Assembly (NCBI GenBank): GCA_023423695.1
Contig: JAFAFA010000126.1
Location: 171,520-235,519, forward strand
Reading direction: 5' to 3'
DNA length: 64,000 bases
Source: Pseudomonadota bacterium
Lineage (GTDB): Bacteria; Pseudomonadota; Alphaproteobacteria; Azospirillales; Azospirillaceae
Shown: piece after piece, positions 8,998-17,445 of the stretch
Numbering within the stretch: position 1 is the first letter of the stretch
How the letters are laid out: each line of letters starts with the position of its first letter
Program-made: the position numbers and the translations under genes
Notes under the pieces: generated by a model
Database searches by the model: none
Told to the model about the DNA's origin: nothing
Seen by the model: the letters and a program-made list of their open reading frames with translations, nothing else

Positions 8998-9044
8998 GCG
9001 GGCCGTCTCCTGATGAAGAAGTGTTTCGGGGTGGAAGCTGTTTT

Positions 9045-9170
9045 GCCCCCTCCCCATCCCTCCCCCACCTGCGGTGGGAGAGGGGGTAGAACGCTTGTCG
9101 GCGTGACCTAACCGCCGAAGCGGCGGCAGTTCCCTCTCCCTCGAAGAGGGGGAGGGTTAGGGAGGGGGGC
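9045..9170. repeat. Dispersed palindromic repeat, long form, copy 1
   Basis: A GC-rich inverted-repeat element between fcl and the upstream epimerase gene. The outer arms (9045-9066 and 9148-9170) are complementary C-rich and G-rich runs. A nested hairpin lies around CCCCCACC-TGC-GGTGGGAG (9062-9079). The core includes GGCGGCAGTTCCCTC, which is shared with the copy at 21922-22086. It is non-coding and placed inside an operon, so it may affect mRNA processing or stability. Confidence 0.75.
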
Positions 9171-9182
9171 GGAGAACGCCCC

Positions 9183-10178
9183 CTACTCCGCCGCCTGCCC
9201 CATGCGGCCCAAATCCGCCCGAGCCCGCTCGGCGTACCACTCCACCACGCCCGGCAGGCCGGCGGAGAGCGGGATGCGCGGGGTGAAGCCCAGTGCGGTC
9301 AGCTTGGCGATGTCGGGGCTGCGGCGGTCGGTCCCGCCGGGGGCGGCCGGGCCGGGCATCACCTGGGCCTCGCGGCCGAGGCAGGCGACCGTCTGCCGGG
9401 CGAGGTCGGCGATGGTGACCTCCTCCGGGTTGCCGACATGGTAGATGCCGAGATGTTCGCCCTTGTCGACCACCGTCACGATGCCGTCGATGGCGTCGTC
9501 GATGTGGACGAAGGCACGGGTCTGGCGGCCGTCGCCCTGGATCTGGAAGGGCACAGGCCCGCTGGGATGGGAGGCGATGGCCTCCACCGCGCGGCGGGAG
9601 AATTCCGGCACCACATGCTCCCAGCCCATGTCGGGGCCGTAGACGTTGTGCGGGCGGAAGATCGCCACGCGGTCGAAGCCGCTGCGGCCCCAGTTGATCG
9701 CCAGCAGCTCCGAGATCAGCTTGGAGCCGCCGTAGCTGTAGCGGGCGTTCAGCACGTCCGGCACCACCAGCGGCACGTCCTCCGGCGTCGGCACCACCGG
9801 CGGGGTCTGGTAGGCCTCCGACGAGGAGGCGACGACGAGGTCGCCGACGCCGTTGGCACGGCAGGCGTCCAGCACGTTCAGCATGCCGCGCACGCCGACG
9901 TCCAGCACCACCTCCGGCTTCTCGTAGAAATGCTTGGTGCCGTTGACGGCGGCCAGATGCAGCACGCCGTCGACGCCGCGCACCGCCTCGCGCACGGCGG
10001 CCGGATCGCGGATGTCGCCCTGGACGAACTCAACGTCGTCCAGCACGCCGGCCAGCCGCCCGGTATGTCCGCGCGAGTTGTCGTCCAGCACGCGGACGCG
10101 GTGGCCGTCGCGGACCAGCCGCTGGACCAGTGCGGCGCCGATGAAGCCGCTGCCGCCGGTGACGAGATAGTGTTTCAT
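9183..10178 (-). CDS. NAD-dependent epimerase/dehydratase (nucleotide-sugar SDR)
   Basis: 331 aa starting MKHYLVTGGSGFIG (ATG 10176-10178). An in-frame ATG 8 codons upstream lies closer to GGGAAAGAGG and is possible. It is an extended SDR with the Rossmann motif GGSGFIGAALV, the substrate loop SSSEAYQTP, the catalytic YSYGGSK (Tyr-x3-Lys), RPHNVYGPDMGWEHV and a GDGRQTRAFVHIDD tail. It resembles UDP-glucose epimerase or UDP-glucuronate decarboxylase-type enzymes. Because it follows a UDP-sugar dehydrogenase gene directly, a UDP-uronic acid epimerase or decarboxylase is plausible, but the reaction cannot be fixed. Confidence 0.87.
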   Translation of the reverse strand: MKHYLVTGGSGFIGAALVQRLVRDGHRVRVLDDNSRGHTGRLAGVLDDVEFVQGDIRDPAAVREAVRGVDGVLHLAAVNGTKHFYEKPEVVLDVGVRGMLNVLDACRANGVGDLVVASSSEAYQTPPVVPTPEDVPLVVPDVLNARYSYGGSKLISELLAINWGRSGFDRVAIFRPHNVYGPDMGWEHVVPEFSRRAVEAIASHPSGPVPFQIQGDGRQTRAFVHIDDAIDGIVTVVDKGEHLGIYHVGNPEEVTIADLARQTVACLGREAQVMPGPAAPGGTDRRSPDIAKLTALGFTPRIPLSAGLPGVVEWYAERARADLGRMGQAAE

Positions 10179-10226
10179 GTCGGTTCGATTCCTCTTTCCC
10201 AAACCCCTTGGCAGGCTCGGTTTCCG

Positions 10227-11582
10227 TCAGGCCACATGCGCGTAGCGGGCGGCGCCGTGGCTGCCGAGAGCCACGTAGGCGGTGCCGTCCGGCAGGTCGA
10301 CGTCGCGGCTGTTGAAGTTGTTCCAGAAGTCGTAGATCACGCCCGGCCGGTCCATCCGCTGGGCCAGATCCGGCAGCGGCATGGAGGTGAAGACCGGGTG
10401 GTTGTTCAGGATGACCGCCAGATTGGCGCCGGACACCGCCTCGGTCATGTTGGCCGCCGGCTCCAGCCCGAAGGAGCGGATGTCGTCGGGCCGCACCACC
10501 GCGTCGAAGCCGCGCAGGCGGGCGGTGGGGAAGCGCTGGCGCAGCTCCTCCAGCACCGGCTTGGCCATGGTGCCGCGCAGGTCGTCGGTCGCCGGCCGGC
10601 CCTTGAAGGCGAGCCCCATCAGGCTGATGGTCGGCACCTCCGGGAAGCCCTGCATCGAATGCGCGAGCTTGCCGAGGAAGTCGGCGACCTCGACCGGCTG
10701 GCTTTCGTTGACCAGACGGCCGGCGGCGGTGATCGCCATGTCGACGCCGACCTCGCGCGCCGCCTCGATCAGGATGTGGGGGTCCTTCTCCAGGCAGGGG
10801 CCGCCGACCGGGCCGGGCAGCGGCAGGTTGGTGCGCGGATAGCCCAGCTTGCCGGCGCGCGCCACCTCGACCGCCGAGATCTCCATGGCGTTGCACAGCT
10901 TCGCGATCTCGTTGGAGAAGGCGAAGGTGACGTCGCGGTAGGTGTTGTCGACCAGCTTGATCAGCTCCGCCGTCTCCAGGGTGGAGACCTTGACGGTGGT
11001 CGGGGTCAGGAAGCCGAAGATCTGCGCCGCGCGGGTGGCGACGTCCAGGCTCTCCGCCCCGATGATCTGCGGCAGCTGGTTCAGCTCCAGCAGCGCCTGC
11101 CCTTCCAGCGTGCGTTCGGGGCAGAAGGCGATGTCGAACTGCTTGCCGGTGGCGCGCAGGATCGGCGCCACGATGTTGCGGGTGGTGCCCAGCTTCACGG
11201 TGGAGCGCAGGATGACCAGATCGCCGTCATGCAGGCAGCTGGCGACCTGACGGGTGGCCGCTTCGATCATGTCGGTGCGGACCCGGCCGTCCTTGCTGAG
11301 CGGCGTACCGACCGTGATGATGAAGACGCTGGCCTTGCTGCAATCCTGCTGGTTGCGGCTGAAGGTGAAGCGACCGCGCGCGATGACGTGGCGCAGCTTC
11401 TCCGTCAGGCCCGGCTCGTGGAAGTGCGGGTTGCCCTGGCCGAGCTTGTCGAGCACGTCCTGCCGCACCTCGACCCCGTGCACCTGGAAGCCGGCGTCCG
11501 CCATCGCCACCGCCAGCGTCAGGCCGACATAGCCGAGCCCGAGGACGCAGACGTTACGATCGGAAAAAGTCTTGGGAAGCAT
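10227..11582 (-). CDS. UDP-glucose/UDP-ManNAc 6-dehydrogenase family enzyme
   Basis: 451 aa from MLPKTFSDRNVCVLGLGYVG, with GGAG 7 nt upstream. It performs NAD-dependent double oxidation of a UDP-sugar to the uronic acid. All three domains are present: the N-terminal Rossmann fold (GLGYVGLTLA), the central helix with STVKLGTTR and the catalytic Cys segment GGPCLEKDP, and a C-terminal UDP-binding domain starting SLMGLAFKGRPATDDLRGT. The ALLELNQLPQIIG stretch is closer to WecC/VipA-like UDP-HexNAc dehydrogenases than to plain Ugd, but the substrate is uncertain. It is the first gene after a 419-nt upstream region that likely holds a promoter. Confidence 0.9.
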   Translation of the reverse strand: MLPKTFSDRNVCVLGLGYVGLTLAVAMADAGFQVHGVEVRQDVLDKLGQGNPHFHEPGLTEKLRHVIARGRFTFSRNQQDCSKASVFIITVGTPLSKDGRVRTDMIEAATRQVASCLHDGDLVILRSTVKLGTTRNIVAPILRATGKQFDIAFCPERTLEGQALLELNQLPQIIGAESLDVATRAAQIFGFLTPTTVKVSTLETAELIKLVDNTYRDVTFAFSNEIAKLCNAMEISAVEVARAGKLGYPRTNLPLPGPVGGPCLEKDPHILIEAAREVGVDMAITAAGRLVNESQPVEVADFLGKLAHSMQGFPEVPTISLMGLAFKGRPATDDLRGTMAKPVLEELRQRFPTARLRGFDAVVRPDDIRSFGLEPAANMTEAVSGANLAVILNNHPVFTSMPLPDLAQRMDRPGVIYDFWNNFNSRDVDLPDGTAYVALGSHGAARYAHVA

Positions 11583-12001
11583 CGTCGCTCCTGCCGTTTG
11601 CTGAGGCCCCGCCACCGGCGGCGGAGGCCTTAGAGTTTGGAGACGCCCCGACTGCCCTGCCCTGTCGCCAAGGATGCAGACGGAGAAACCTCGAAATTCG
11701 AAATTGTTTTCTTGTTGTGACTTCGCCGTGACGATGAAGTACCTCGTTACCGGCGTTGTGCAACGCGAAGTGTTTCAGAAATCGCCGTCCGTTGAAAAGA
11801 CCATGATTGCAGATCACGGAGGTATTAATGGTACTAACCCTGGTCGCGCACGAATGAATGCTTGGAGGCACCAACAGAGACGTTCGAAAGTGGTGCAATA
11901 GGCACATTCCGCTCTTGCAGGCACAAACCGGCGGGCGGCATTGCAAAATTGTCGGGTGAGATCACTGGGATGGACAACCGCACTGCCATGCTTCACCTCC
12001 T
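11583..12001. other. Promoter-type intergenic region in the polysaccharide cluster
   Basis: 419 nt without a supported gene, between the flippase stop and the dehydrogenase start. About 11690-11860 is clearly less GC-rich than its surroundings. It contains TTAATGGTACTAAC (11825-11838), nearly matching the sequence upstream of the CBM-repeat gene. A promoter driving the leftward dehydrogenase-to-glycosyltransferase genes probably lies here. No clear intrinsic terminator for the flippase is visible. Confidence 0.5.
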
Positions 12002-13447
12002 TCACGCCGTGGCGCTGGTCAGCCGGCGCAGCCTTTTCGGGCGCACCAGACCGGTCAGAACGGCCATCAGCGCATAGACCGCGACCATCGCCGCGCTGCC
12101 GGCGACGAAATGCACCAGTGCCGGCATGCGGCCGAAGAACGGGGCGCCGACATGGGCCAGGGCGAAGGCCGCTCCGATTGCCACGCCGGCGCACAGCATC
12201 GCCCGAGCGGTGATCCCGACATACAGCTCGCCCACCGCCCGCCGGTGGATCCAGGCGATGGCCACGGTGGCGGCCAGCTCCGCGGTGAAGGTCGCCATCG
12301 CGGCGCCCTCGATGCCGTAGCGGGGAATCCACCAGATGTTCAGCAGGGCGTTCAGCGCCCCCCCCGACAGCATGGCGATCATGTAGCCGGTCTGCCGGTG
12401 CCAGACGAGCAGCGGGTTGCCCAGGATCATGTTGGCGTAGACCACCGCCGAGGCCAGCATCAGCAGCCGCAGAGCAAGCGTCGCCGGGGCATAGGCGTCG
12501 CCGAACAGCGTGCCCAGGATGACCGGCGCCAGGGCGAAGCCCCCGGCGATGACCAGCCCCCCGACCGCCAGCATGACGCCGGCATAGGCGCGCATCCGGT
12601 CGCGCATCGGCCCGATCTCTCCATAGGAGGCAGCCAATTGCGGCAGGAAGGCGTTCATCACGATGTTGCCGACCAGATTGGCCAGGGTCTGGATCTTCAC
12701 CGCCGCGCTGTACCAGCCGACCTCGGTGTGCGGGGCCAGGAAGCCCAGCATCACCACGTCCAGATGGGTGAAGATCGCCCAGGCGAAGACACCGACCGCC
12801 ATCGGCGTCGCCGCGGTCAGGATCTCGCGCCACACCTTCAGGTCGATCCTCGGGCGCAGCCTGCCGAAATCGCGGCGGAAACGGCCGATCATGACCAGCG
12901 CGTTGACGGTGATGGAGCCGCCGGTGATGGCGGCCGCGGTGATGGCGTCCTCAGGTCCACGCACCAGGAGGAAGACGAGCAGCATGGAGCCGATCGAGGT
13001 CCCGATCTCCCGCGTGGCGATCACCCCCATCTTCTCGGTCGCCTGGTAAACAAAGTCCAGCACCAGGGCGTTCCCGAGCAGCTGGACCGCCTGTACCAGA
13101 AGAACCGCCTTCACCTCCATCGGCTTATCCAGCGACAGGATGAAGACTGCATAGACGGCACCGACCAACAGGGCCAGGACGGTGCGCAGGGTCAGCACAT
13201 GCTCCGACAACTCGGCCGCCTGATCGCGGTCGCGGGCGATCTCGCGGATCGCGTAGGTGGACAGGCCCATGTTCACGAACAGGGCCGCATAGGCCATCAG
13301 CGAAGTGCCGAACCCCAGCACGCCGAAGCTGTCCGGGCCCAGCACCCGCGCGGTCCAGGCGGCGGTGACCAGCCCGCTGGCCATCGTCGCAGCTTTCGCG
13401 GCGGCAAGGGCTCGGATGTTCCGGAAGATGCGGTGGCCAGCTGACAT
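12002..13447 (-). CDS. Wzx-like polysaccharide flippase
   Basis: 481 aa with about 12-14 predicted membrane helices throughout. It begins MSAGHRIFRNIRALAAAKAATMASGLVTAAWTARVLGPDSFGVLGFG, the usual N-terminal pattern of the polysaccharide transporter (PST/MVF) family. Family members flip undecaprenyl-linked repeat units to the periplasm. Internal hallmarks are YAIREIARDRD, the central GVFAWAIFTHLDVVMLGFL, and GWYSAAVKIQTLAN. It sits directly downstream of the Wzc-like kinase gene with a 12-bp palindrome between them. A Wzy polymerase is not seen in the window, so Wzx/Wzy assembly is inferred rather than complete. Confidence 0.92.
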   Translation of the reverse strand: MSAGHRIFRNIRALAAAKAATMASGLVTAAWTARVLGPDSFGVLGFGTSLMAYAALFVNMGLSTYAIREIARDRDQAAELSEHVLTLRTVLALLVGAVYAVFILSLDKPMEVKAVLLVQAVQLLGNALVLDFVYQATEKMGVIATREIGTSIGSMLLVFLLVRGPEDAITAAAITGGSITVNALVMIGRFRRDFGRLRPRIDLKVWREILTAATPMAVGVFAWAIFTHLDVVMLGFLAPHTEVGWYSAAVKIQTLANLVGNIVMNAFLPQLAASYGEIGPMRDRMRAYAGVMLAVGGLVIAGGFALAPVILGTLFGDAYAPATLALRLLMLASAVVYANMILGNPLLVWHRQTGYMIAMLSGGALNALLNIWWIPRYGIEGAAMATFTAELAATVAIAWIHRRAVGELYVGITARAMLCAGVAIGAAFALAHVGAPFFGRMPALVHFVAGSAAMVAVYALMAVLTGLVRPKRLRRLTSATA

Positions 13448-13498
13448 TCACAGGCTCTTCGGTGGTGGACAGTATCTTCGACACGCAGGGCAAAACGG

Positions 13499-13526
13499 CC
13501 TCTCCCGCCCTTTGGGGCGGGAGAGG
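13499..13526. repeat. Palindromic repeat, short form
   Basis: A perfect 12-bp stem, CCTCTCCCGCCC paired with GGGCGGGAGAGG, around the loop TTTG. It lies in the 90-nt gap between the Wzc-like kinase and flippase genes. It belongs to the same C-rich/G-rich family as copies at 9045, 21922, 33456 and 51898. Confidence 0.75.
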
Positions 13527-13537
13527 GAAAGCCATCC

Positions 13538-15811
13538 TCAGTTCGCGTAGTAGCGGCGGTAGCCATGGTATCTGCCGCTGTCCGGGAACTCGTATTGTGC
13601 GTGGCGCCGGGTATCGACCTGGCTGAACAGGACGCCCACCACCTCGCCGCCGGCTTCGACCACCTCCTTCAGGCCGGCCATGGCGGTGCCGCGCTTGGTC
13701 AGTCCCCAGCGGACGATGAAGACGGTCTGGTCGGCGAGCGCCGCCAGCAGCTTGCCTTCCGACACCGCCAGGACCGGCGGCGAATCCAGGACCACGCGGT
13801 CGTAGTTGACCGACAGGCGCGACAGCAGCTGATGCATGCCGGACGAACCCAGGGCATCCTGCGGCAGCGAGGGGCCGTGACCGGCGGTGAGGACGTGCAG
13901 GCCGGTGCGCGGATCGACCTGGATGACGTCCTCCAGCGCCGCGGTGCCGGCCAGCACCTCCGACAGGCCGCGGTTGTTGGCCATGCCCAGCATCTCGTGC
14001 AGGCTCTTCCGCCGCAGGTCGCAGTCGACCAGGATCGTCCGCTGGCCGGCGTTGGCGCAGGTGCGGGCGAAGGCCGCGGCGACCGAGCTCTTGCCCTCGC
14101 CCGGAACCGACGAGCTGAACAGGATCACCCGGTGCCGCCCGTCGGGATTGGCGAGCAGAAGCGAGGTGCGCAGGTTCTGCATCGACTCCGCGAAGGCGGA
14201 GGCCGGCTTGTCGACCACGTAGCTGGCGGGCGATCCGCCGAAGCGCGGGATGCGCGGCACGATGCCCATGCTGCGCACGCCGGTCGCCAGTTCGAACTGG
14301 TGCGGGCTGCGGAAGCCGCCGTCGGCCCGTTCGCGCAGCATGGCCAGAAGCACGCCCAGCGTGCCCGACGCCACCAGCGCCAGCAGCACGATCAGCTTGC
14401 GGTTGGGCTGCGACGGGTCGAGCGGGATCGACGCCTCCGACACCACGCGGGCGTCGGGCTGGCGCATGTCGGTCTGCGCGGCGATCTGCTGCGACCGGGT
14501 CAGCAGTGCTTCATACATCGACTGCGCGGTGGTGGCGTCGCGTTCCAGGGTGCGCAGGCCGACGGTCGCCTGCTGCTGTTCGTTCTGCTTGGCCTCGGCC
14601 TGATCCAGGCTGGCCTTCAGCCCCTGCTCGCGGCCCTTCGCCAGCTCCACCTCGTTGCTGAGGTTGGAGACGATCTTGCCGACATCGGCCTTGATCTGGC
14701 CTTGCAGGTCGCGCAGCTGGCTCTGCAGGGCCTGCAGCATCGGGTGCTTGGCACCGTAGCGGTTGGTGGCGTCGGCGATCTGCCGCTGCAGATCGACCTC
14801 GCGCTCGCGCAGGGCCTGGATCAGCGGGGAGCCCAGCACGTCGCCGACCGCCGAGGCGCCGCGCGGCGAGTTCGCCATCGCGGTGACGTCGCGCAGCTTG
14901 GTCTCCGCCTCCTGCCGCTTGGTGCGGGCCAGGATGTAGTCGGCGTTCAGCTGGCTCAGCTGCTGGCCGACCACGGTGCTTTCATTGACCGACGAGGTGG
15001 TCAGGCCATGCTGGGTCCGGTACTTCTCCACCGCGTCGCCGGTGGTCTGCGCTTCTCGGCGCAGGTCTGCCAGCCGTTCCTCCAGCCATTGGGTGGCGCG
15101 CTTGGACGCCTTGAACTTCTCGTCGAGCTGGTCGACCAGATAGAGGTCGGCCATGGTGTTGGCGATCAGGGAGGACTTGCGCGGGTCCTCGCTGTCGAAG
15201 CTGACGGCGATGACGTAGGAGCGGCCCTGCGGTCGAACCGACGTGTTGTCGAGCACCGCGTTGACCACCGAGGTCAGATTGTTGCGCTCGATCTCCTCGG
15301 GCGTCAGAGGCACGCCGGCGGTTTGCTTCCAGCTGTCGGGGATCCAGTTGCGCGGGTTCAACGCCGCCACCCAGCCGGGGGGCGGCGGCCGCAGCGAGGC
15401 GTTGAATTCCGGATCGTTCATCAGCTTCAGCTTCGCCACCACCTTCTCGGCGAAGGCCGGAGACTTCAGGATGGCGACCTCGCTCTGCAGGGCGCTGATG
15501 TCGGGCGTCATGTCGGACACCACGCCCTCGAAATTGAGGACGGTGTTCTTGCGATGCTCGACCATGATCAGGGTCTCGGCCGTGTAGAGCGGCGTCATCC
15601 GGAACGCGGCGAGGACCGCCAGCCCGGTGCCAACCACGATCACCGTGCCGATCAGCAGCTTGTGCCGCCGCAACAGCCCGGTGGTCCGGCGCACCGCGCT
15701 GGCGGCGCTGGCCGACAGGTCGTAGGAGATACCGGGGGAGACGGAACCTGGACCCCGCCGAGACTCAGGGGTATTGCGTCGGGGTTGTTCCTGAAGTTCC
15801 TGGGTGGCCAA
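13538..15811 (-). CDS. Wzc-like polysaccharide co-polymerase / tyrosine autokinase
   Basis: 757 aa from a TTG codon (15809-15811), chosen because GAGGAGG lies 6 nt upstream. The frame stays open to 16018, but that extension has no family sequence. Order: TM1 at about 52-71, Wzz periplasmic domain with long coiled coil (about 230-430), TM2 at about 472-491, then the cytoplasmic kinase with Walker A SSSVPGEGKSS (about 566-576), Walker A' ILVDCDLRR and Walker B RVVLDSPPVLA. The tail carries a Tyr cluster (residues YEF, RYHGYRRYYAN), the usual autophosphorylation site. It controls polymer length and export, and is divergent from a Crp/Fnr gene. Confidence 0.92.
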   Translation of the reverse strand: MATQELQEQPRRNTPESRRGPGSVSPGISYDLSASAASAVRRTTGLLRRHKLLIGTVIVVGTGLAVLAAFRMTPLYTAETLIMVEHRKNTVLNFEGVVSDMTPDISALQSEVAILKSPAFAEKVVAKLKLMNDPEFNASLRPPPPGWVAALNPRNWIPDSWKQTAGVPLTPEEIERNNLTSVVNAVLDNTSVRPQGRSYVIAVSFDSEDPRKSSLIANTMADLYLVDQLDEKFKASKRATQWLEERLADLRREAQTTGDAVEKYRTQHGLTTSSVNESTVVGQQLSQLNADYILARTKRQEAETKLRDVTAMANSPRGASAVGDVLGSPLIQALREREVDLQRQIADATNRYGAKHPMLQALQSQLRDLQGQIKADVGKIVSNLSNEVELAKGREQGLKASLDQAEAKQNEQQQATVGLRTLERDATTAQSMYEALLTRSQQIAAQTDMRQPDARVVSEASIPLDPSQPNRKLIVLLALVASGTLGVLLAMLRERADGGFRSPHQFELATGVRSMGIVPRIPRFGGSPASYVVDKPASAFAESMQNLRTSLLLANPDGRHRVILFSSSVPGEGKSSVAAAFARTCANAGQRTILVDCDLRRKSLHEMLGMANNRGLSEVLAGTAALEDVIQVDPRTGLHVLTAGHGPSLPQDALGSSGMHQLLSRLSVNYDRVVLDSPPVLAVSEGKLLAALADQTVFIVRWGLTKRGTAMAGLKEVVEAGGEVVGVLFSQVDTRRHAQYEFPDSGRYHGYRRYYAN

Positions 15812-16087
15812 GGGGGTCCTCCTCGCGTAACGACCAAAAGCGCGGCCATAGGACCGTCCGTTAGCCCGATCCGCCGTTTCGGACAGTGGCTGCTGTCCGG
15901 CGGGCAGGCTCGGCGGTTCGTCCGATTGGCTGAAACGCAGTGTTAGTCCAGCCGTTGCATCGGCCATCCAGTGCATGCGGCGAGCAATGGGCGCGCAGTG
16001 GGTAGCCTTCCTGACCATGTTGCAGCGCGGTATGGACCGCGGGGGCAGGAGGGAGGATAATGGGGGTTACTCGGAAGGACAGGTTCC

Positions 16088-16786
16088 ATGACGAACGAAC
16101 GAGCAGGCGAGCGGGCCGGCTGGGTTGCGCTGATCCCCGCGCTCTTTCCCACATTGGCCAGGCTCGAACCGGATTCGGCAACCTCTCTGGGCAACGCCGG
16201 CCGGCGGGTGAACGTTCCCCGCGGAACCGTCCTGTTCCGTTCCGGCGACCGTTGTCACACCTTCATGATGGTGCTGGACGGCGCCGTGCGGGTGCAGATG
16301 GCCTCGGAAACCGGGCGCGAGATCGTGCTGTACCGCGTCTGTCGCGGGGAGACCTGCATCATCACCACCGCCTGCCTGCTGACCGACAACCCCTACAGCG
16401 CCGAAGCAGTGGCGGAGACCGACATCGACGCGGTGGCGCTCGCGGCCGGCCCCTTCCACGATCTGGTGGCCCGTTCCGCCGCCTTCCGCGACTTCGTCTT
16501 CGCGTCCTTCGGAAACCGGCTGACCGGCATGATGATGCTGATCGAGGAGGTCGCCTTCGGCCGCGTCGACCTGCGTCTCGCCCGCTTCCTCGTTGACCGC
16601 CGCGACGGCGCCGGCGGGCTGGACATCACGCATCAGGCCCTTGCCGTTGAGCTCGGCACCGCGCGGGAGGTGGTGAGCCGCCAATTGAAGGAATTTGAGC
16701 GCCGCGGGTTCGTGGCCTTGTCGCGCGGGCGGATCCAGGTGCTCGATGCGGCGGAGCTGGCGGCTCTGGCCGGAGGACATCTATGA
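16088..16786 (+). CDS. Crp/Fnr family transcriptional regulator
   Basis: 232 aa. The N-terminal cyclic-nucleotide-like beta barrel is at about 35-130 (VPRGTVLFRSGDRCHTFMMVLDGAVRVQ). A dimerisation helix follows (VFASFGNRLTGMMMLIEEVAFGRVDLRLARFL). The C-terminal winged HTH is at about 175-225 (HQALAVELGTAREVVSRQLKEFERRG). It lacks the N-terminal Cys cluster of oxygen-sensing Fnr, though Cys residues occur at GDRCHTF and YRVCRGETC. The recognition helix TAREVVSRQLKEFE resembles those reading TTGA-N6-TCAA-type sites. Start ATG follows GGACAGGTTCC. It is divergent from the Wzc-like gene and may influence it or the small genes downstream. Confidence 0.92.
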   Translation: MTNERAGERAGWVALIPALFPTLARLEPDSATSLGNAGRRVNVPRGTVLFRSGDRCHTFMMVLDGAVRVQMASETGREIVLYRVCRGETCIITTACLLTDNPYSAEAVAETDIDAVALAAGPFHDLVARSAAFRDFVFASFGNRLTGMMMLIEEVAFGRVDLRLARFLVDRRDGAGGLDITHQALAVELGTAREVVSRQLKEFERRGFVALSRGRIQVLDAAELAALAGGHL

Positions 16787-16887
16787 CTTAGGGTTTACAC
16801 TTAAATGCTATGCATACCAACTTTTGTGCTGCAAAGAGTATGAGCAATGGGGTAGGCTTGATCATTCCTTAGACGGAGGATTGCGTT

Positions 16888-17115
16888 ATGCCGTGCCATC
16901 ACGATACCCCCACCGTCTGCGCGATCCGACAGATTCGCGACCATAGCCGTACTTGCCGCAGCCTGCCTGCCCGCGAGTTGCTGTTGCGGATCGAACGGCG
17001 GATGATCCAACTTCTCGAAGACGGGCAGGCTTTGGCTAGGCCCGGTTCGTGGCCCGACCAGCATTGCGTTTCCAAGTGTGATTCCATCACAGACGGAAGG
17101 ATGGCCCAGGTGTAG
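16888..17115 (+). CDS. Small Cys/His-containing hypothetical protein
   Basis: 75 aa, not recognised. The start is supported by a strong GGAGG 8 nt before ATG. It has an N-terminal PCHHDTPTVC, a helical RELLLRIERRMIQLLEDGQAL in the middle, and CVSKC near the end, so up to five Cys residues could bind a metal or respond to redox state. It lies between a Crp/Fnr gene and a DUF2892 gene on the same strand. It could instead be a chance frame, but the ribosome site and AT-richer upstream sequence argue for translation. Confidence 0.5.
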   Translation: MPCHHDTPTVCAIRQIRDHSRTCRSLPARELLLRIERRMIQLLEDGQALARPGSWPDQHCVSKCDSITDGRMAQV

Positions 17116-17154
17116 AGCGGTGGACATCACCGCACAGACACGACAGGTGCTATC

Positions 17155-17358
17155 ATGAATTGCCGCAATGTGGGCCCGGTGGATCGCGCGCTGCGCGCCA
17201 TCGTCGGGTTGATCCTGCTTTCGCTGACCGTCGTCGGGCCGCAAACCCTGTGGGGGCTGGTCGGGCTGGTGCCGCTGCTGACGGCGATCGTCGGCTTCTG
17301 CCCGGCCTACACGCTGCTGGGCGTCAAGACCTGCCGCACGGAAGACCGCACCGCCTGA
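17155..17358 (+). CDS. DUF2892 (YgaP-type) inner-membrane protein
   Basis: 67 aa. It has the family pattern: N-terminal MNCRNVGPVDRALRAIVGLILLSL, two membrane helices (about 13-30 and 33-53) and the terminal GFCPAYTLLGVKTC. This is the stand-alone version of the membrane segment fused to rhodanese in E. coli YgaP. The three Cys residues (3, 49, 60) sit near membrane edges. Its function is unknown; such proteins often occur with redox or sulfur regulators, consistent with the Crp/Fnr gene upstream. Confidence 0.88.
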   Translation: MNCRNVGPVDRALRAIVGLILLSLTVVGPQTLWGLVGLVPLLTAIVGFCPAYTLLGVKTCRTEDRTA

Positions 17359-17379
17359 CGGAGCGCATCAGCCCGCCAT

Positions 17380-17422
17380 GCGAACGGCCCGCTCCCTTCC
17401 GGGGCAGGCCGTTCGCGATTTT
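17380..17422. terminator. Bidirectional terminator between DUF2892 gene and regA
   Basis: A perfect 10-bp stem, GCGAACGGCC with GGCCGTTCGC, around a 17-nt loop, followed on the plus strand by GATTTTC. It lies between two convergent genes and could end transcription from both sides. Confidence 0.65.
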
Positions 17423-17445
17423 CTGGAAAGCGCAGGTCCGGGCGG

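Noticed and set aside
7063..11633. Two plus-strand frames of about 680-730 codons over the polysaccharide genes
   Set aside because: Antisense to glycosyltransferase, fucose synthase, epimerase and dehydrogenase genes with intact catalytic motifs.
13565..15946. 793-codon open frame on the plus strand
   Set aside because: Antisense to the Wzc-like kinase; Arg/His/Gln-rich with no domain.
16787..16887. FNR box before the small Cys-rich gene (TTGATCATTCC)
   Set aside because: Only the left half TTGAT is present; the TCAA half is missing at the right spacing.
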